A stretch of DNA of 64,000 nucleotides from Streptococcus sp. S1 (GTDB lineage: Bacteria; Bacillota; Bacilli; Lactobacillales; Streptococcaceae). Positions 1 to 8,559 of the stretch are shown here, piece by piece. The number at the start of each line of letters is the position of its first letter. Position 1 is the stretch's first letter. The notes below the pieces were generated by a model. The model searched no databases. It had not been told where the DNA came from and saw only the letters and a list, made by a program, of their open reading frames with translations. A program made the position numbers and the translations under genes. The DNA is taken from the NCBI RefSeq assembly GCF_034137685.1, contig NZ_CP139418.1, positions 1,701,001-1,765,000 of the forward strand. The letters run 5' to 3'.

Positions 1-1169
1 GCAATCACTGTTTGACCTTTGGCTTTCAAGTCTTCAACGATGGTTTGGGCAAAGTGTTGACCAGAGTTCAAGGTACGAGCAAATGATTCTTCTTCACTCT
101 TGATAATTTTTTCGATAAAGTCTTGTTTTTCAAGTACTTCTGGGTAGTAGCTTTCCATGATCTTCCCAACGGTTGGAACCAATTTATACAAGAAGGTTCC
201 TTCAATCCCCAATTTTTGACCATGCATGGAAGCACGACGGAGGAGACGACGAAGAACGTAACCGCGTCCTTCATTACCTGGAAGAGCCCCATCTCCAATC
301 GCAAATGAAAGCGAACGGATGTGGTCAGCAATCACCTTGAAGCTCATGTTATCGCCATCTGGATCATAGGTTTTACCAGACATCTTTTCCACTTCACGGA
401 TGATCGGCATGAAGAGGTCTGTTTCAAAGTTAGTCTTCGCCCCTTGGATAACGGCTACCAAACGTTCCAAACCTGCGCCCGTATCAATGTTCTTGTGTGG
501 TAATTCCTTGTATTCGCTACGAGGAACTGCTGGGTCAGCGTTAAATTGTGACAAGACAATGTTCCAGATTTCGATGTAACGGTCGTTTTCGATATCTTCC
601 GCAAGCAGACGAAGACCGATGTTTTCAGGGTCAAAGGCTTCTCCACGGTCAAAGAAGATTTCTGTATCTGGTCCAGAAGGTCCCGCACCGATCTCCCAGA
701 AATTGTCTTCGATTGGGATCAAGTGACTTGGATCTACCCCAACAGCGATCCAACGGTTGTATGAATCCTTGTCGTCAGGGTAATAGGTCATGTAAAGTTT
801 GTCTTTAGGGAAATCAAACCATTCCGGACTTGTCAAAAGCTCATAAGCCCACGTAATGGCTTCATCACGGAAGTAATCTCCAATAGAGAAGTTCCCCAAC
901 ATTTCAAACATGGTATGGTGACGGGCAGTCTTCCCTACGTTTTCGATATCGTTGGTACGGATGGCTTTTTGAGCATTGGTAATCCGTGGATTTTCAGGTT
1001 TGATGGTTCCGTCGAAGTATTTCTTAAGAGTGGCAACCCCTGAGTTAATCCACAAAAGCGTTGGGTCGTTTACTGGAACCAAGCTAACAGATGGTTCTAC
1101 AGAGTGACCTTTGCTTGCCCAGAAATCAAGCCACATTTGACGGACTTGTGCACTAGATAATTGTTTCAT
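1..1169 (-). CDS. alaS: Alanyl-tRNA synthetase, N-terminal part (cut by window edge)
   Basis: Charges tRNA-Ala with alanine in the cytoplasm. The reading frame is open to the window edge, so only about the first 389 residues (catalytic class II domain and start of the tRNA-recognition region) are seen. It opens [17 protein letters not shown] and holds the AlaS-typical stretches [25 protein letters not shown] and [13 protein letters not shown]. The start is the ATG complementary to 1167-1169, behind an AGGAG ribosome binding site. It lies 24 bases after a LURP-one-related gene, and both sit behind a T-box leader, so the pair is most likely one mRNA controlled by uncharged tRNA-Ala. Identity is certain; the C-terminal editing domains lie outside the window. 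Confidence 0.97.
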   Translation of the reverse strand, partial: MKQLSSAQVRQMWLDFWASKGHSVEPSVSLVPVNDPTLLWINSGVATLKKYFDGTIKPENPRITNAQKAIRTNDIENVGKTARHHTMFEMLGNFSIGDYFRDEAITWAYELLTSPEWFDFPKDKLYMTYYPDDKDSYNRWIAVGVDPSHLIPIEDNFWEIGAGPSGPDTEIFFDRGEAFDPENIGLRLLAEDIENDRYIEIWNIVLSQFNADPAVPRSEYKELPHKNIDTGAGLERLVAVIQGAKTNFETDLFMPIIREVEKMSGKTYDPDGDNMSFKVIADHIRSLSFAIGDGALPGNEGRGYVLRRLLRRASMHGQKLGIEGTFLYKLVPTVGKIMESYYPEVLEKQDFIEKIIKSEEESFARTLNSGQHFAQTIVEDLKAKGQTVI

Positions 1170-1193
1170 ATTTTTCTCCTAATTTTTTTAAGA

Positions 1194-1679
1194 TTAATTT
1201 GCGCCAGCTTCTAACATTTCGACATAATCGATAGCGACACAAAGTGAGATGACTAAATCAGCGTATTCATCCTCATACACCAATACTTGGTAAGTCGAGG
1301 TGAGATGAAAGAGTTCCTTGCTAATCTCAGCGACGATTTGATCCCGATCATCGAACAATTTGAATTCCAGGTCCCAGATATTTCCCTGCACCCGAAGCCC
1401 CAAATCTTCGATATCGTATTTGTCTCTGAAGAGCGTCAGCTTTTTATGGATATAAAAGCGATCCCCATTCATCAACTCAATCACAAATTTTGGAAGAAGG
1501 CTGATTGTTTTTTTGGTGATATGGCTGACTTTTTCTCCATTTTGATCATAGATGGTAAAGGTCTTAGGAACCTTAAGAAAGGAGCCCTCTACCTGGTATT
1601 CAACATTTCCCAACTCATCTTTGATATCGAAGCGCTCGCCACCCAATCGAAATTTTTGTTTCACCTGATAGGTTCGCAT
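1194..1679 (-). CDS. LURP-one-related (LOR/YxjI-type) protein
   Basis: A 161-residue protein starting MRTYQVKQKFRLGGERFDIKD, with the run of short beta strands and the 'KFTLF/IEGDxWDxEF/VAEISK' pattern of the LURP-one-related (tubby-like) fold. Here these read KLTLFRDKYDIED, GNIWDLEFKLFD and IVAEISKEL. The function of bacterial members is not established; no signal peptide or membrane segment is visible. A longer frame runs upstream to 1772, but it would start inside the T-box leader. The ATG at 1679 has a strong AAAGGAGATC ribosome binding site and is preferred. It lies directly between the T-box and alaS, so its expression probably follows alanine charging. Confidence 0.8.
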   Translation of the reverse strand: MRTYQVKQKFRLGGERFDIKDELGNVEYQVEGSFLKVPKTFTIYDQNGEKVSHITKKTISLLPKFVIELMNGDRFYIHKKLTLFRDKYDIEDLGLRVQGNIWDLEFKLFDDRDQIVAEISKELFHLTSTYQVLVYEDEYADLVISLCVAIDYVEMLEAGAN

Positions 1680-1699
1680 CTTTTGATCTCCTTTAAAAA

Positions 1700-1900
1700 G
1701 CTCCAGACAACTGCCCATAAACAAAAGACAAGCCACTAAACGAAGGGCGAAAAACCGCGGTACCACCTTCATTCAATGAACTTGTCATTCTTCATTTTAT
1801 ATGCAATTGTCTCAGCCGAGTAGCAAAATCATTTCTCTTCCATGGCTCGCACCCCCGCCACTTCTCTGATTCCGAGTAACAATGATTTAATCTCAACTAT
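1700..1900 (-). promoter_or_regulatory. T-box leader (alanine type) for the LOR-alaS transcript
   Basis: The minus strand at 1769-1755 reads AAGGTGGTACCGCGG, the conserved T-box antiterminator bulge that pairs with the tRNA acceptor end. About 130 bases of folded leader precede it, with complementary AAATCATT/AATGATTT arms. A GCT triplet in TTTTGCTACTC is a plausible alanine specifier, matching the downstream alaS. The terminator alternative was not resolved by eye. T-box riboswitches read through when uncharged tRNA is bound. Confidence 0.85.
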
Positions 1901-1903
1901 TTC

Positions 1904-1932
1904 ATTATACAAGTTCCAAAAGGAACCGTCAA
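1904..1932 (-). promoter_or_regulatory. Promoter of the T-box/alaS transcript
   Basis: TTGACG (1932-1927), a 17-base spacer and TATAAT (1909-1904) form a near-consensus SigA promoter ending next to the prsA stop codon. The spacer itself contains the palindrome GTTCC-TTTT-GGAAC, which could be a protein site or chance. Confidence 0.85.
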
Positions 1933-2877
1933 CTATTTTTTAGATGATGAGCTGCTATCACTTGTTTGAACACCGATATTTTGCAAATATTGGTTAAATG
2001 TTGATTTGAAGGCATCATCTTTGACCTTGATATTGGCATTGGTCATCGCTTTTGCAATAATGCTACGGATGTAGTTGGTATCTTGCTTACGACCATCGAC
2101 AATGATCTCTTTCAAACGTTTTTCGTATTTCTTCCAGTCAGAGCCTTTATCTGTCTTCTTATTCAATTTGACAATATAGTAGCTAGCAGAATAGTTTTGA
2201 CCTGCTGAAACTGTGATCACATCTGAAATCCCATTTTCATTCAACTTAAAGGCAGCTTCTTTGACTTGAGATGGAATACCTGCTGTTCCTGAATCGAACT
2301 TGACTTCGCCACCTTTGTCTTTTGTAGCAGTATCTGTTGAATTATCTTTGGCGATTTGGGCAAAATCTGCACCTTCTGCTTTAGCTGCTTCCAACACTTC
2401 TTTTGCTTTATCTTCTGAATTCAACTTGATAATTTGTGCTGTCACTTCTGGTGTGTAGGATTCAAAAGCCGCCTTGTAGTCAGACTCTTTGATATCTTTC
2501 TTAGCAGCTTGGTTAACTGCATATTCCAACAACATATTGCTACGGATTTGCTTCTTCGCTGTTTCTTCCGTCAAGCCTTGTTGCGCCAAGTAAGCATCAA
2601 ATTGTTTACCTAATTGTTTCTTTTGTTTAGCCAATTCTTTATCAACTTCTTTATCAGAAACTTTTGATCCATATTCTTTTTCAAAAACCTTATTGATGGT
2701 CATTTGAAAAAGAACTTGTTGAGCTCCTTGGTTGGTTTTGATTTCATCATAGAAATCAGAAACTGAAATCGCGTCGCCTTTCATGGTAACGACATCTTTG
2801 TTTGTACCATTGGCACATGCTGCTAGTGTTACGACTGATAGCAAGGTCACAGCACCTGCTACAAGTTTTTTCTTCAT
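1933..2877 (-). CDS. prsA: PrsA foldase, peptidyl-prolyl isomerase lipoprotein
   Basis: Membrane-anchored parvulin-type foldase that helps exported proteins fold outside the membrane. The 314-residue product starts MKKKLVAGAVTLLSVVTLAAC, a lipoprotein signal with lipobox LAAC (Cys21). A SurA-like N-terminal helical region is followed by a parvulin domain at about residues 145-240 (VTAQIIKLNSEDKA, ADFAQIAKDNSTDTATKDKGG). The tail is serine-rich (SDSSSSSKK). The gene lies downstream of the O-methyltransferase and pepF in the prsA-methyltransferase-pepF-coiA order known in pneumococcus. Likely clients are secreted and wall proteins. Confidence 0.96.
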   Translation of the reverse strand: MKKKLVAGAVTLLSVVTLAACANGTNKDVVTMKGDAISVSDFYDEIKTNQGAQQVLFQMTINKVFEKEYGSKVSDKEVDKELAKQKKQLGKQFDAYLAQQGLTEETAKKQIRSNMLLEYAVNQAAKKDIKESDYKAAFESYTPEVTAQIIKLNSEDKAKEVLEAAKAEGADFAQIAKDNSTDTATKDKGGEVKFDSGTAGIPSQVKEAAFKLNENGISDVITVSAGQNYSASYYIVKLNKKTDKGSDWKKYEKRLKEIIVDGRKQDTNYIRSIIAKAMTNANIKVKDDAFKSTFNQYLQNIGVQTSDSSSSSKK

Positions 2878-2944
2878 GAAAATTATTCTCCGTTCTTTTT
2901 AAACTTCTTCTATTTTACCACAAATTAGAGAGAATACCTTAAAT

Positions 2945-3667
2945 TTACCTAAAAGAGCTAGGATCTGGCAAGGTTACTGTCTCTGCATTTTTCCGAATCA
3001 TCAAAATACCATCTCCAAGTGGCACCAAACTAGCGGTCAAATCTGGATGATTGAGAGTCGCATTAAAGAGGTTCTGAAGCCCCCGGTAAATGGTTCGTTG
3101 CCCACGACGCACTTCCATGATGTCTTTGGCAACATCTCCCCCTTGGAAAATATCATCCAGTACCACGACTCCCCCAACCTCTAAGAGTTCGAGAATTCGT
3201 GGTAAAAAGACGATATACTTAGACTTAGCAGAGTCCATGAAGACAAAGTCATAGGTCTCTGTCAAATTCTGCAAGACATCTACCGCATCCCCTTCAAGCA
3301 AGGTGATTTGCTTTCTCTGATCGTATTTAGCCAGATTTTCCTTGGCAAAACCAATCATCTCTTCATTCCGATCAATAGTGGTAATTTGTGCATCGGGAAC
3401 ATTTTCAGCCATTAAGAGCGCTGAAAATCCAATTGCTGTCCCAATTTCAAGGATTTTCTTTGGTTGTAAGGCTTGCAGGAGCAGTCTAAAGTAGGCTACA
3501 GTTTCATGCGGAATGATGGGAATATTTTCCTTACGGGCGAATGATTCTAATTCCTTTAGGGCACCAGATACCGGCTTTTGACGCGTACGCATAAAGTCAA
3601 CGATCTCGTCTTTAACGACTGGCCGGCGCATATTGTGGTTGGCATTTTTACTATAAGACTCTACCAT
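2945..3667 (-). CDS. SAM-dependent O-methyltransferase (TrmR/caffeoyl-CoA OMT-like)
   Basis: A 240-residue class I methyltransferase. The SAM-binding glycine motif is ILEIGTAIGFSALLMA, followed by the acidic strand ITTIDRNEEMI and the metal/SAM region FVFMDSAKSKY and GGVVVLDDIF, as in the O-methyltransferase 3 family. B. subtilis TrmR, which methylates 5-hydroxyuridine in tRNA, belongs to this group, so a tRNA substrate is possible but not shown here. The ATG lies one base after the pepF stop codon, which implies translational coupling in a pepF-methyltransferase-(prsA) transcript. Confidence 0.85.
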   Translation of the reverse strand: MVESYSKNANHNMRRPVVKDEIVDFMRTRQKPVSGALKELESFARKENIPIIPHETVAYFRLLLQALQPKKILEIGTAIGFSALLMAENVPDAQITTIDRNEEMIGFAKENLAKYDQRKQITLLEGDAVDVLQNLTETYDFVFMDSAKSKYIVFLPRILELLEVGGVVVLDDIFQGGDVAKDIMEVRRGQRTIYRGLQNLFNATLNHPDLTASLVPLGDGILMIRKNAETVTLPDPSSFR

Positions 3668-3668
3668 C

Positions 3669-5471
3669 TTATGCGAGTCCTAATTTTTCTACTAGGGCTT
3701 CAAATTCATTCAAACGACGTTCGAAGACCGCAAAGGCTGCGTCCAAGTAGTCTTCTTTTTCCATATCCACACCTGCTTTGCGGATAACGTTGAGCGGATA
3801 ATCAGAGTTTCCAGCTTTCAAGTAGTCGATATATTTGTCGCGATCTTCCTGGGTTCCGTGAACTATTTTTTCAGCTAAGGCAGAAGCTGCTGCAAAACCT
3901 GTTGAATATTGGAAGACGTAGTAGTTATAGTAGAAGTGAGGAATCCGAGCCCATTCATATTGGATCTCAGGGTTGTCTTCTTTTGAAAGACCATAGTATT
4001 TTTCATTGAGCTCTGCATAAAGGTTGTTCAAGAACTCACTAGTCAAAACGGTACCTTCTTGGTCTGCTTTATGAATGGCATGCTCAAATTCGGCAAACTG
4101 GGTTTGACGGAAGACGGTTCCACGGAAGCCATCCAAGAAGTGATTCAAAATAGCAAAGCGAGTTGCATCGTCTTCTACTTCTTCTAACAGACGTTCGGTC
4201 AGGATATTTTCATTGGTTGTAGAGGCGATTTCGGCAAGGAAGATGGAATAGTCCCCATAGACATAAGGCTGGGTTTCACGGGTATAGCTAGAATGCATAC
4301 TGTGACCAGTTTCATGCACCAAGGTGAAGAGATTATCCAATGTATCTTGCCAGTTCAACAACATGAAGGCATTGGTATCATAAGAACCACCTGAATAAGC
4401 ACCTGAGCGTTTTCCTTGGTTGACATGCACATCAATCCACCGTTCGCTAAAGGCACGTTTTACACGAGAAAGGTAGTCCTCACCCAAAACAGCCAAGACT
4501 TCTTCTGCTTTGGCCAATGATTCTTCATAAGTAAACTTGTAGTCTGTATCGGATAATGGCGTATACATATCGTACATCTTCAAGTCTGAGATTCCAAGAA
4601 TTTTTGAGCGCAATTGCACATAGCGTTGCAAGAGTGGCAAATGTTTGTTCACCGCTGCTACCAAGCTATCATAAACACTTTCTGGTACAAAGTTTTCAGA
4701 AAGGGCCGCTTCACGAGCAGATGAGAATTTGCGAACTTTGGCATTAAAGTTATGAACTTTCACATTGGTTTGCAAGGTTTTAGCATAGGTATGTTGGTAC
4801 TGTTCATAGACCTTGTAGAGACCTTCGTAAGCTTCTTTACGAACGGCACGATCTTTAGATTCTACCAAAGAAATATAGTTCCCATGGGTTAATTGAACTT
4901 CTTCGCCCTTGTCATCATGTACAGTTGGGAAAACAATATCTGCATTGTCCAAGATTTCAAAAGTTTCTCCACCAGCCGCAAAGATCTCACCAGCTCCTGC
5001 AAGTAATTCCTCTTCTTTTTGAGACAAGACATGTTCTTTCTTCTCAAGCAAACGATCAAAATAATGACCATATTGCTCCAAGTCTGGAACCTCACTCACA
5101 AAGGCTTTGTACTGCTCATCCGTAATGGCCATGAATTCAGGCTCATAGAAGGCAAAGGTTTCGCCTAACAAGCTATAAAGAGACATCCCTTTTGATTGGT
5201 ACTCTTGGTATTTAGCCACTCGTGTATCTTGGTCATTTTTCATATGGGCATAGACGTAGACCTTTTCTATGCGACGGCTCAATTCCAAATATGCATTGGT
5301 TGTATCCAAAAGTGTTTGCGCTGAATCCAACAAATGGCCAGCATAGTGGTTTGCTGCTTTAATATCTGCAGCTAAGCTGGCTGCTTCTTCTTCCCAAGCT
5401 TGATCTGTCGCAAAAATTGTCGACAAATCCCATTGGTATTTTTCATCAATTTCATTACGTTGTTTTACCAT
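3669..5471 (-). CDS. pepF: Oligoendopeptidase F (M3 family)
   Basis: Cytoplasmic zinc metallopeptidase cleaving medium-length peptides. The 600-residue length is normal for PepF/PepB. The catalytic HExxH motif is visible as [14 protein letters not shown] near residue 388, with the downstream glutamate in [12 protein letters not shown]; an N-terminal helical domain precedes it. The start ATG has a GGAGG ribosome binding site. An extended -10 box lies just upstream (5496-5504), giving this gene its own promoter although coiA is in the same direction 70 bases ahead. Peptides imported by streptococcal Opp/Ami systems are likely substrates. Confidence 0.95.
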   Translation of the reverse strand: MVKQRNEIDEKYQWDLSTIFATDQAWEEEAASLAADIKAANHYAGHLLDSAQTLLDTTNAYLELSRRIEKVYVYAHMKNDQDTRVAKYQEYQSKGMSLYSLLGETFAFYEPEFMAITDEQYKAFVSEVPDLEQYGHYFDRLLEKKEHVLSQKEEELLAGAGEIFAAGGETFEILDNADIVFPTVHDDKGEEVQLTHGNYISLVESKDRAVRKEAYEGLYKVYEQYQHTYAKTLQTNVKVHNFNAKVRKFSSAREAALSENFVPESVYDSLVAAVNKHLPLLQRYVQLRSKILGISDLKMYDMYTPLSDTDYKFTYEESLAKAEEVLAVLGEDYLSRVKRAFSERWIDVHVNQGKRSGAYSGGSYDTNAFMLLNWQDTLDNLFTLVHETGHSMHSSYTRETQPYVYGDYSIFLAEIASTTNENILTERLLEEVEDDATRFAILNHFLDGFRGTVFRQTQFAEFEHAIHKADQEGTVLTSEFLNNLYAELNEKYYGLSKEDNPEIQYEWARIPHFYYNYYVFQYSTGFAAASALAEKIVHGTQEDRDKYIDYLKAGNSDYPLNVIRKAGVDMEKEDYLDAAFAVFERRLNEFEALVEKLGLA

Positions 5472-5495
5472 TTCGATTAATCCTCCAATGGTTCT

Positions 5496-5504
5496 ATTTT
5501 AGCA
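5496..5504 (-). promoter_or_regulatory. Extended -10 promoter of pepF
   Basis: The minus strand reads TGCTAAAAT, an extended -10, about 25 bases before the pepF start. No terminator separates coiA from pepF, so read-through from coiA during competence is also possible. Confidence 0.55.
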
Positions 5505-5543
5505 TAAAAATGAACATTTCGGGAGGATTTCTATCTTAGAAAG

Positions 5544-6494
5544 TTAGCTTTTCTGTTGAGCATAAAAACGTGGGGGATAAAGGATCTGAACGGGTTGGAT
5601 CCCTTGCGACTGATAATAGACCATAAATTGCTGGTAGTAATCTTCTACATCCTCTTCAATTTGGAGCAAGTTCTGTGAAAGGATCGGACGACAAAGAGGA
5701 TAAAAGAAATCCAGCCCCAGTTCCATCAGATGGTGTCCCTGCAAATAGAGTTCTTCCTGAAGCTTCAGCCACTTTGGATGACGATAAAAGAGTTGCTGCT
5801 GTATATACGTTAAAAATGTACGATCGAGCTCGACTGCCATTTGCTGCATGGGTTGCGAAAGATAAGGGGTCCGTAAGACTTCCAGTAAAGACCTTTGACC
5901 AAAAGGGAAAACTTCTGTTTGATAATGCAATCGCCCTCGTAAATCCTCATGAATGAGGTATTGCAGACGTAGCTCTTTCTTTGTCAGATCCAATTCCCAA
6001 AGATGGAACCCTCGATTCTGACTAAAATAAAGAAAGCCAGCCTGTAGCTTTGTTAGTCTTTCCTTGAGCCACAACTTTTTACCAAGTAACCAATAGACCT
6101 GGTAACCGTTGGATCGATAAGCATCGCTCCTCTCCTTCAAGCGTTCTAAAGATAGGGAGCTGCACTGCACTTCCAAAGCTAAGTTCTTGTCTACTACCAA
6201 AAGATCGGCAATTTGTTGAAAGTCTGCTAAATAACTTTCTACCTCTGTATTAGATTCCTTAGAGGCCCAATCATAAAGACAAGCTTTCAATTCCAGATGT
6301 TCAAAACTCTCAGCTTCGTGATGATAGGGACAATGCTGTAATTTTATATGAGCAAAATGAGCCCGTAGAACCGAGCCATTTTTTAGACGCACTGGACTAT
6401 GACAAACCAAGCAATAGAAGGGACCTTCTGTCACAGGCGGAATCTCCTCCATACAATTCCAGCGCTCTTTATTTTTATCCATGGCAATAAACAT
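5544..6494 (-). CDS. coiA: Competence protein CoiA
   Basis: Late competence protein needed for transformation, acting on incoming single-stranded DNA recombination; its biochemical role is not settled. The 316-residue product starts MFIAMDKNKERWNCM. It has an N-terminal Cys pair (CLVCHSPVRL) followed by a His-rich AHFAHIKLQHCPYHHEAESFEH. A restriction-endonuclease-like core with the D...ExQ pattern (LLVVDKNLALEVQCSS) follows, as in the CoiA family. The GAGGAGG ribosome binding site supports the start at 6494. A degenerate competence box lies 22 bases upstream, the same spacing as the perfect box before comEA. Confidence 0.93.
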   Translation of the reverse strand: MFIAMDKNKERWNCMEEIPPVTEGPFYCLVCHSPVRLKNGSVLRAHFAHIKLQHCPYHHEAESFEHLELKACLYDWASKESNTEVESYLADFQQIADLLVVDKNLALEVQCSSLSLERLKERSDAYRSNGYQVYWLLGKKLWLKERLTKLQAGFLYFSQNRGFHLWELDLTKKELRLQYLIHEDLRGRLHYQTEVFPFGQRSLLEVLRTPYLSQPMQQMAVELDRTFLTYIQQQLFYRHPKWLKLQEELYLQGHHLMELGLDFFYPLCRPILSQNLLQIEEDVEDYYQQFMVYYQSQGIQPVQILYPPRFYAQQKS

Positions 6495-6516
6495 AGCCCC
6501 ACCTCCTCATCTATAT

Positions 6517-6524
6517 CATTCGAA
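6517..6524 (-). promoter_or_regulatory. Candidate SigX competence box of coiA (degenerate)
   Basis: The minus strand reads TTCGAATG preceded by a T-run, matching six of eight positions of the streptococcal com-box TACGAATA. Its position relative to the start codon matches that of the exact box upstream of comEA in this window. Confidence 0.6.
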
Positions 6525-6533
6525 AAAAATAAG

Positions 6534-6563
6534 AAAAAGGCTGGAAATTTCCAACCTTTTTTT
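6534..6563 (-). terminator. Terminator of the 6568-7149 lipoprotein gene
   Basis: AAAGGTTGGAAATTTCCAGCC folds into a compact hairpin followed by a T5 run on the minus strand; it is symmetric enough to work both ways. It also insulates coiA. Confidence 0.8.
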
Positions 6564-6567
6564 GCTA

Positions 6568-7149
6568 TTATTCGTCAGAATCTGAGTCTGAATCGTCACT
6601 AGAATCATCAGCAACAGGAGATTTACTCAATTCTTTCTGCATATCTTTCATCTCTTTGCGAGTACTTTCCAACTCTTCTCGAGCATCTTTCAAGCTTTCG
6701 ATCAGAGCTTCACGGTCTTCTTTAGGAACGACAGTACTATCTGAACCGATGCTTTCCAAGCTTTCATTAAAGATATCTTTTTGGTTTTCTAATCCTTGCT
6801 TTAAGGTACTAATCATTGCATCGTATTGTTCTTTTGCAGAACCTGTCACAGAAGTACCTGCTTCTTCAGTAATAGAAACAGATTGATCCATTAATTTTGC
6901 AAACAACTTTTTAAAGTCTCCAACTGTTTTAGCCTTGCTGATTTCAGCGTCTGTTAAGAGGCTAGAAGATGAAGTCTCTTCTGAATCTGTTGAGGTATCC
7001 TTGCTTTTTGAAGTGTTGGCAGATTTGCTCGTCACTTTAGTAGTTGATTGACTATTTGAAGTTTCCTTCTTTGTGTCTTGTTTGTTTGAACAAGCAGCTA
7101 GGGAAACAATCGTCAAAAGAGCAGCTGTCGATAAGATCATTTTTTTCAT
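6568..7149 (-). CDS. Small secreted lipoprotein of unknown function
   Basis: A 193-residue product with a lipoprotein signal MKKMILSTAALLTIVSLAAC (lipobox LAAC). A Ser/Thr/Lys-rich low-complexity linker spans about residues 25-65. A predicted helical, charged coiled-coil-like region (ALIESLKDAREELESTRKEM) follows, and the end is a very acidic Ser/Asp tail (DDSSDDSDSDSDE). The family is not recognised. The architecture, lipid anchor plus flexible wall-spanning linker plus helical head, suggests a surface-exposed role. It is a single-gene unit with its own terminator. The function is unknown. Confidence 0.75.
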   Translation of the reverse strand: MKKMILSTAALLTIVSLAACSNKQDTKKETSNSQSTTKVTSKSANTSKSKDTSTDSEETSSSSLLTDAEISKAKTVGDFKKLFAKLMDQSVSITEEAGTSVTGSAKEQYDAMISTLKQGLENQKDIFNESLESIGSDSTVVPKEDREALIESLKDAREELESTRKEMKDMQKELSKSPVADDSSDDSDSDSDE

Positions 7150-7235
7150 AAAATGGTCTCCTTTATATTTATTTTACCTCATTCTACCATCGAATACTTT
7201 GATTGCCAAATCAATTACTAGTTCTTAATAATATC

Positions 7236-7277
7236 AAAAAAGCCGGACAAAACACTGTGAAATCAGTGTTTCTGTCC
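7236..7277 (-). terminator. Terminator of the MFS transporter gene
   Basis: GGACAgAAACACTG ... CAGTGTTTtGTCC is a 13-pair hairpin, followed on the minus strand by GGCTTTTTTGAT. Confidence 0.85.
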
Positions 7278-7316
7278 AACTCCTCGATGATTAGTCATAC
7301 AATTGTAACAATTTCA

Positions 7317-8489
7317 TTAGTCTACTTTGCCACCAAAAAGGCCGTGAGCCTTCCCTTGGGGCATTTTTAAGGCAAAGCTCAGCAAAAAGACGATCCCTAC
7401 AACCCCTGCTAAAAAGAAACTCATGACTTGGTAACCGCCTCTTTCAATACAGAGGGCTGCGAGGGGTTGTAAAAGAATGGTTCCTAAATAACGAGCTCCT
7501 TGGACAATGGCCATAGCAAGAACCAAGTCTTTGCCATTTACCTGTTGGGCGATAAACCGTAAGGAGACCATAATCAAAACCATCCCTGTTGTATGCTTGG
7601 CTAAAAGAGTCAAAAGCACTTTTAAGAAGACAGGACTTGGAAGAGCGTAGACAACATATTGAGCAAAAATAATCCCGATTGGAAGAGCGATCAAAACCCG
7701 TAAAGGCCAGTGGTCCATGAATCGATCAGAGAAAAAGATCAAGGGAGCTTCCACTACGACGGAGATAGCCACAACTGTTGAGGCAATATGAACTGGTAGA
7801 CCACTATCCATGAGTAGCTCAGGAATATAGGTATGACCAATATTTCCAACCCCTGAAGCCAAGCCAATCAAAATGATAAAGAAGAGGTAAGGTCCATTGT
7901 GAAGAAGGGGACGAATAGAAACTGGCTCTTTAACCTTTTCTTCTTTTTTCTCTCTTGTCTTCATCCGAACGGCACTTAGACAGAAAATGCTGAGTACAAT
8001 GGTGATCAAAACCGTATAATAGACAGCTTGGGGGCTAAACTGATGATAGACCCAGCCGGCTATTTGAACACCGACCGAGTAGCCAATGGTTCCCCAAACG
8101 CGAATCTTCCCAAAAGCGTATGGACTTTGCGTTGCAAAAACTTCCATCATGGGAGCTGTCCCATTCAAACAGACTAGAACAATTCCGTAAAAAACGGTCA
8201 GCCAAAAGAGATTGGGGGCCCAAAGAAAACCGAAGACACCACCAATGATCACACTCAGACTGAGGGTCGTCATTTTTACGATTCCAAATCGCTCATTGAT
8301 ATAACCAAAGAAGGGTTGGGCTACCATGGATAAGAAAAAAGCAACCGATACCAAGGTCGACACTTGGGTTGCACTATAGTGCTTTCCCATCAAATAGACG
8401 GAAATGAGGGTCGTAAAGAGAGATGTGGACATAAAATAAAAACTATAGAGCAACATATAAGCCGCATAAGAATTTCGGAATTTTTTCAT
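7317..8489 (-). CDS. MFS transporter (LacY/MFS_1-like group)
   Basis: A roughly 390-residue membrane protein with about 12 predicted membrane segments, starting MKKFRNSYAAYMLLYSFYF. It has the MFS_1-like layout, with a charged loop between helices 6 and 7 (RMKTREKKEEKVKEPVS). The substrate cannot be told from the sequence. The frame extends 18 codons upstream, but the ATG at 8489 has an AGAAAGGA ribosome binding site at proper distance and starts the normal family N-terminus. It is transcribed after dacA but separated from it by a terminator, and it has its own terminator. Confidence 0.82.
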   Translation of the reverse strand: MKKFRNSYAAYMLLYSFYFMSTSLFTTLISVYLMGKHYSATQVSTLVSVAFFLSMVAQPFFGYINERFGIVKMTTLSLSVIIGGVFGFLWAPNLFWLTVFYGIVLVCLNGTAPMMEVFATQSPYAFGKIRVWGTIGYSVGVQIAGWVYHQFSPQAVYYTVLITIVLSIFCLSAVRMKTREKKEEKVKEPVSIRPLLHNGPYLFFIILIGLASGVGNIGHTYIPELLMDSGLPVHIASTVVAISVVVEAPLIFFSDRFMDHWPLRVLIALPIGIIFAQYVVYALPSPVFLKVLLTLLAKHTTGMVLIMVSLRFIAQQVNGKDLVLAMAIVQGARYLGTILLQPLAALCIERGGYQVMSFFLAGVVGIVFLLSFALKMPQGKAHGLFGGKVD

Positions 8490-8526
8490 ATGAATCCTTT
8501 CTAAAAATATCGGAATGAGACAATGA

Positions 8527-8553
8527 CAAAACCCAACTGACAATCAGTTAGGT
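8527..8553 (-). terminator. Terminator of dacA
   Basis: CCTAACTGA-TTG-TCAGTTGGG followed by TTTTGTC on the minus strand. Confidence 0.75.
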
Positions 8554-8559
8554 TTTATT

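Noticed and set aside
1287..1739. A 150-codon plus-strand frame antisense to the LOR gene
   Set aside because: It is a shadow frame: it opens without a ribosome binding site and runs into the T-box region. The minus strand explains this region fully.
5675..5956. A 93-codon plus-strand frame inside coiA
   Set aside because: It is antisense to a well-supported gene, has no ribosome binding site or promoter, and resembles no family.
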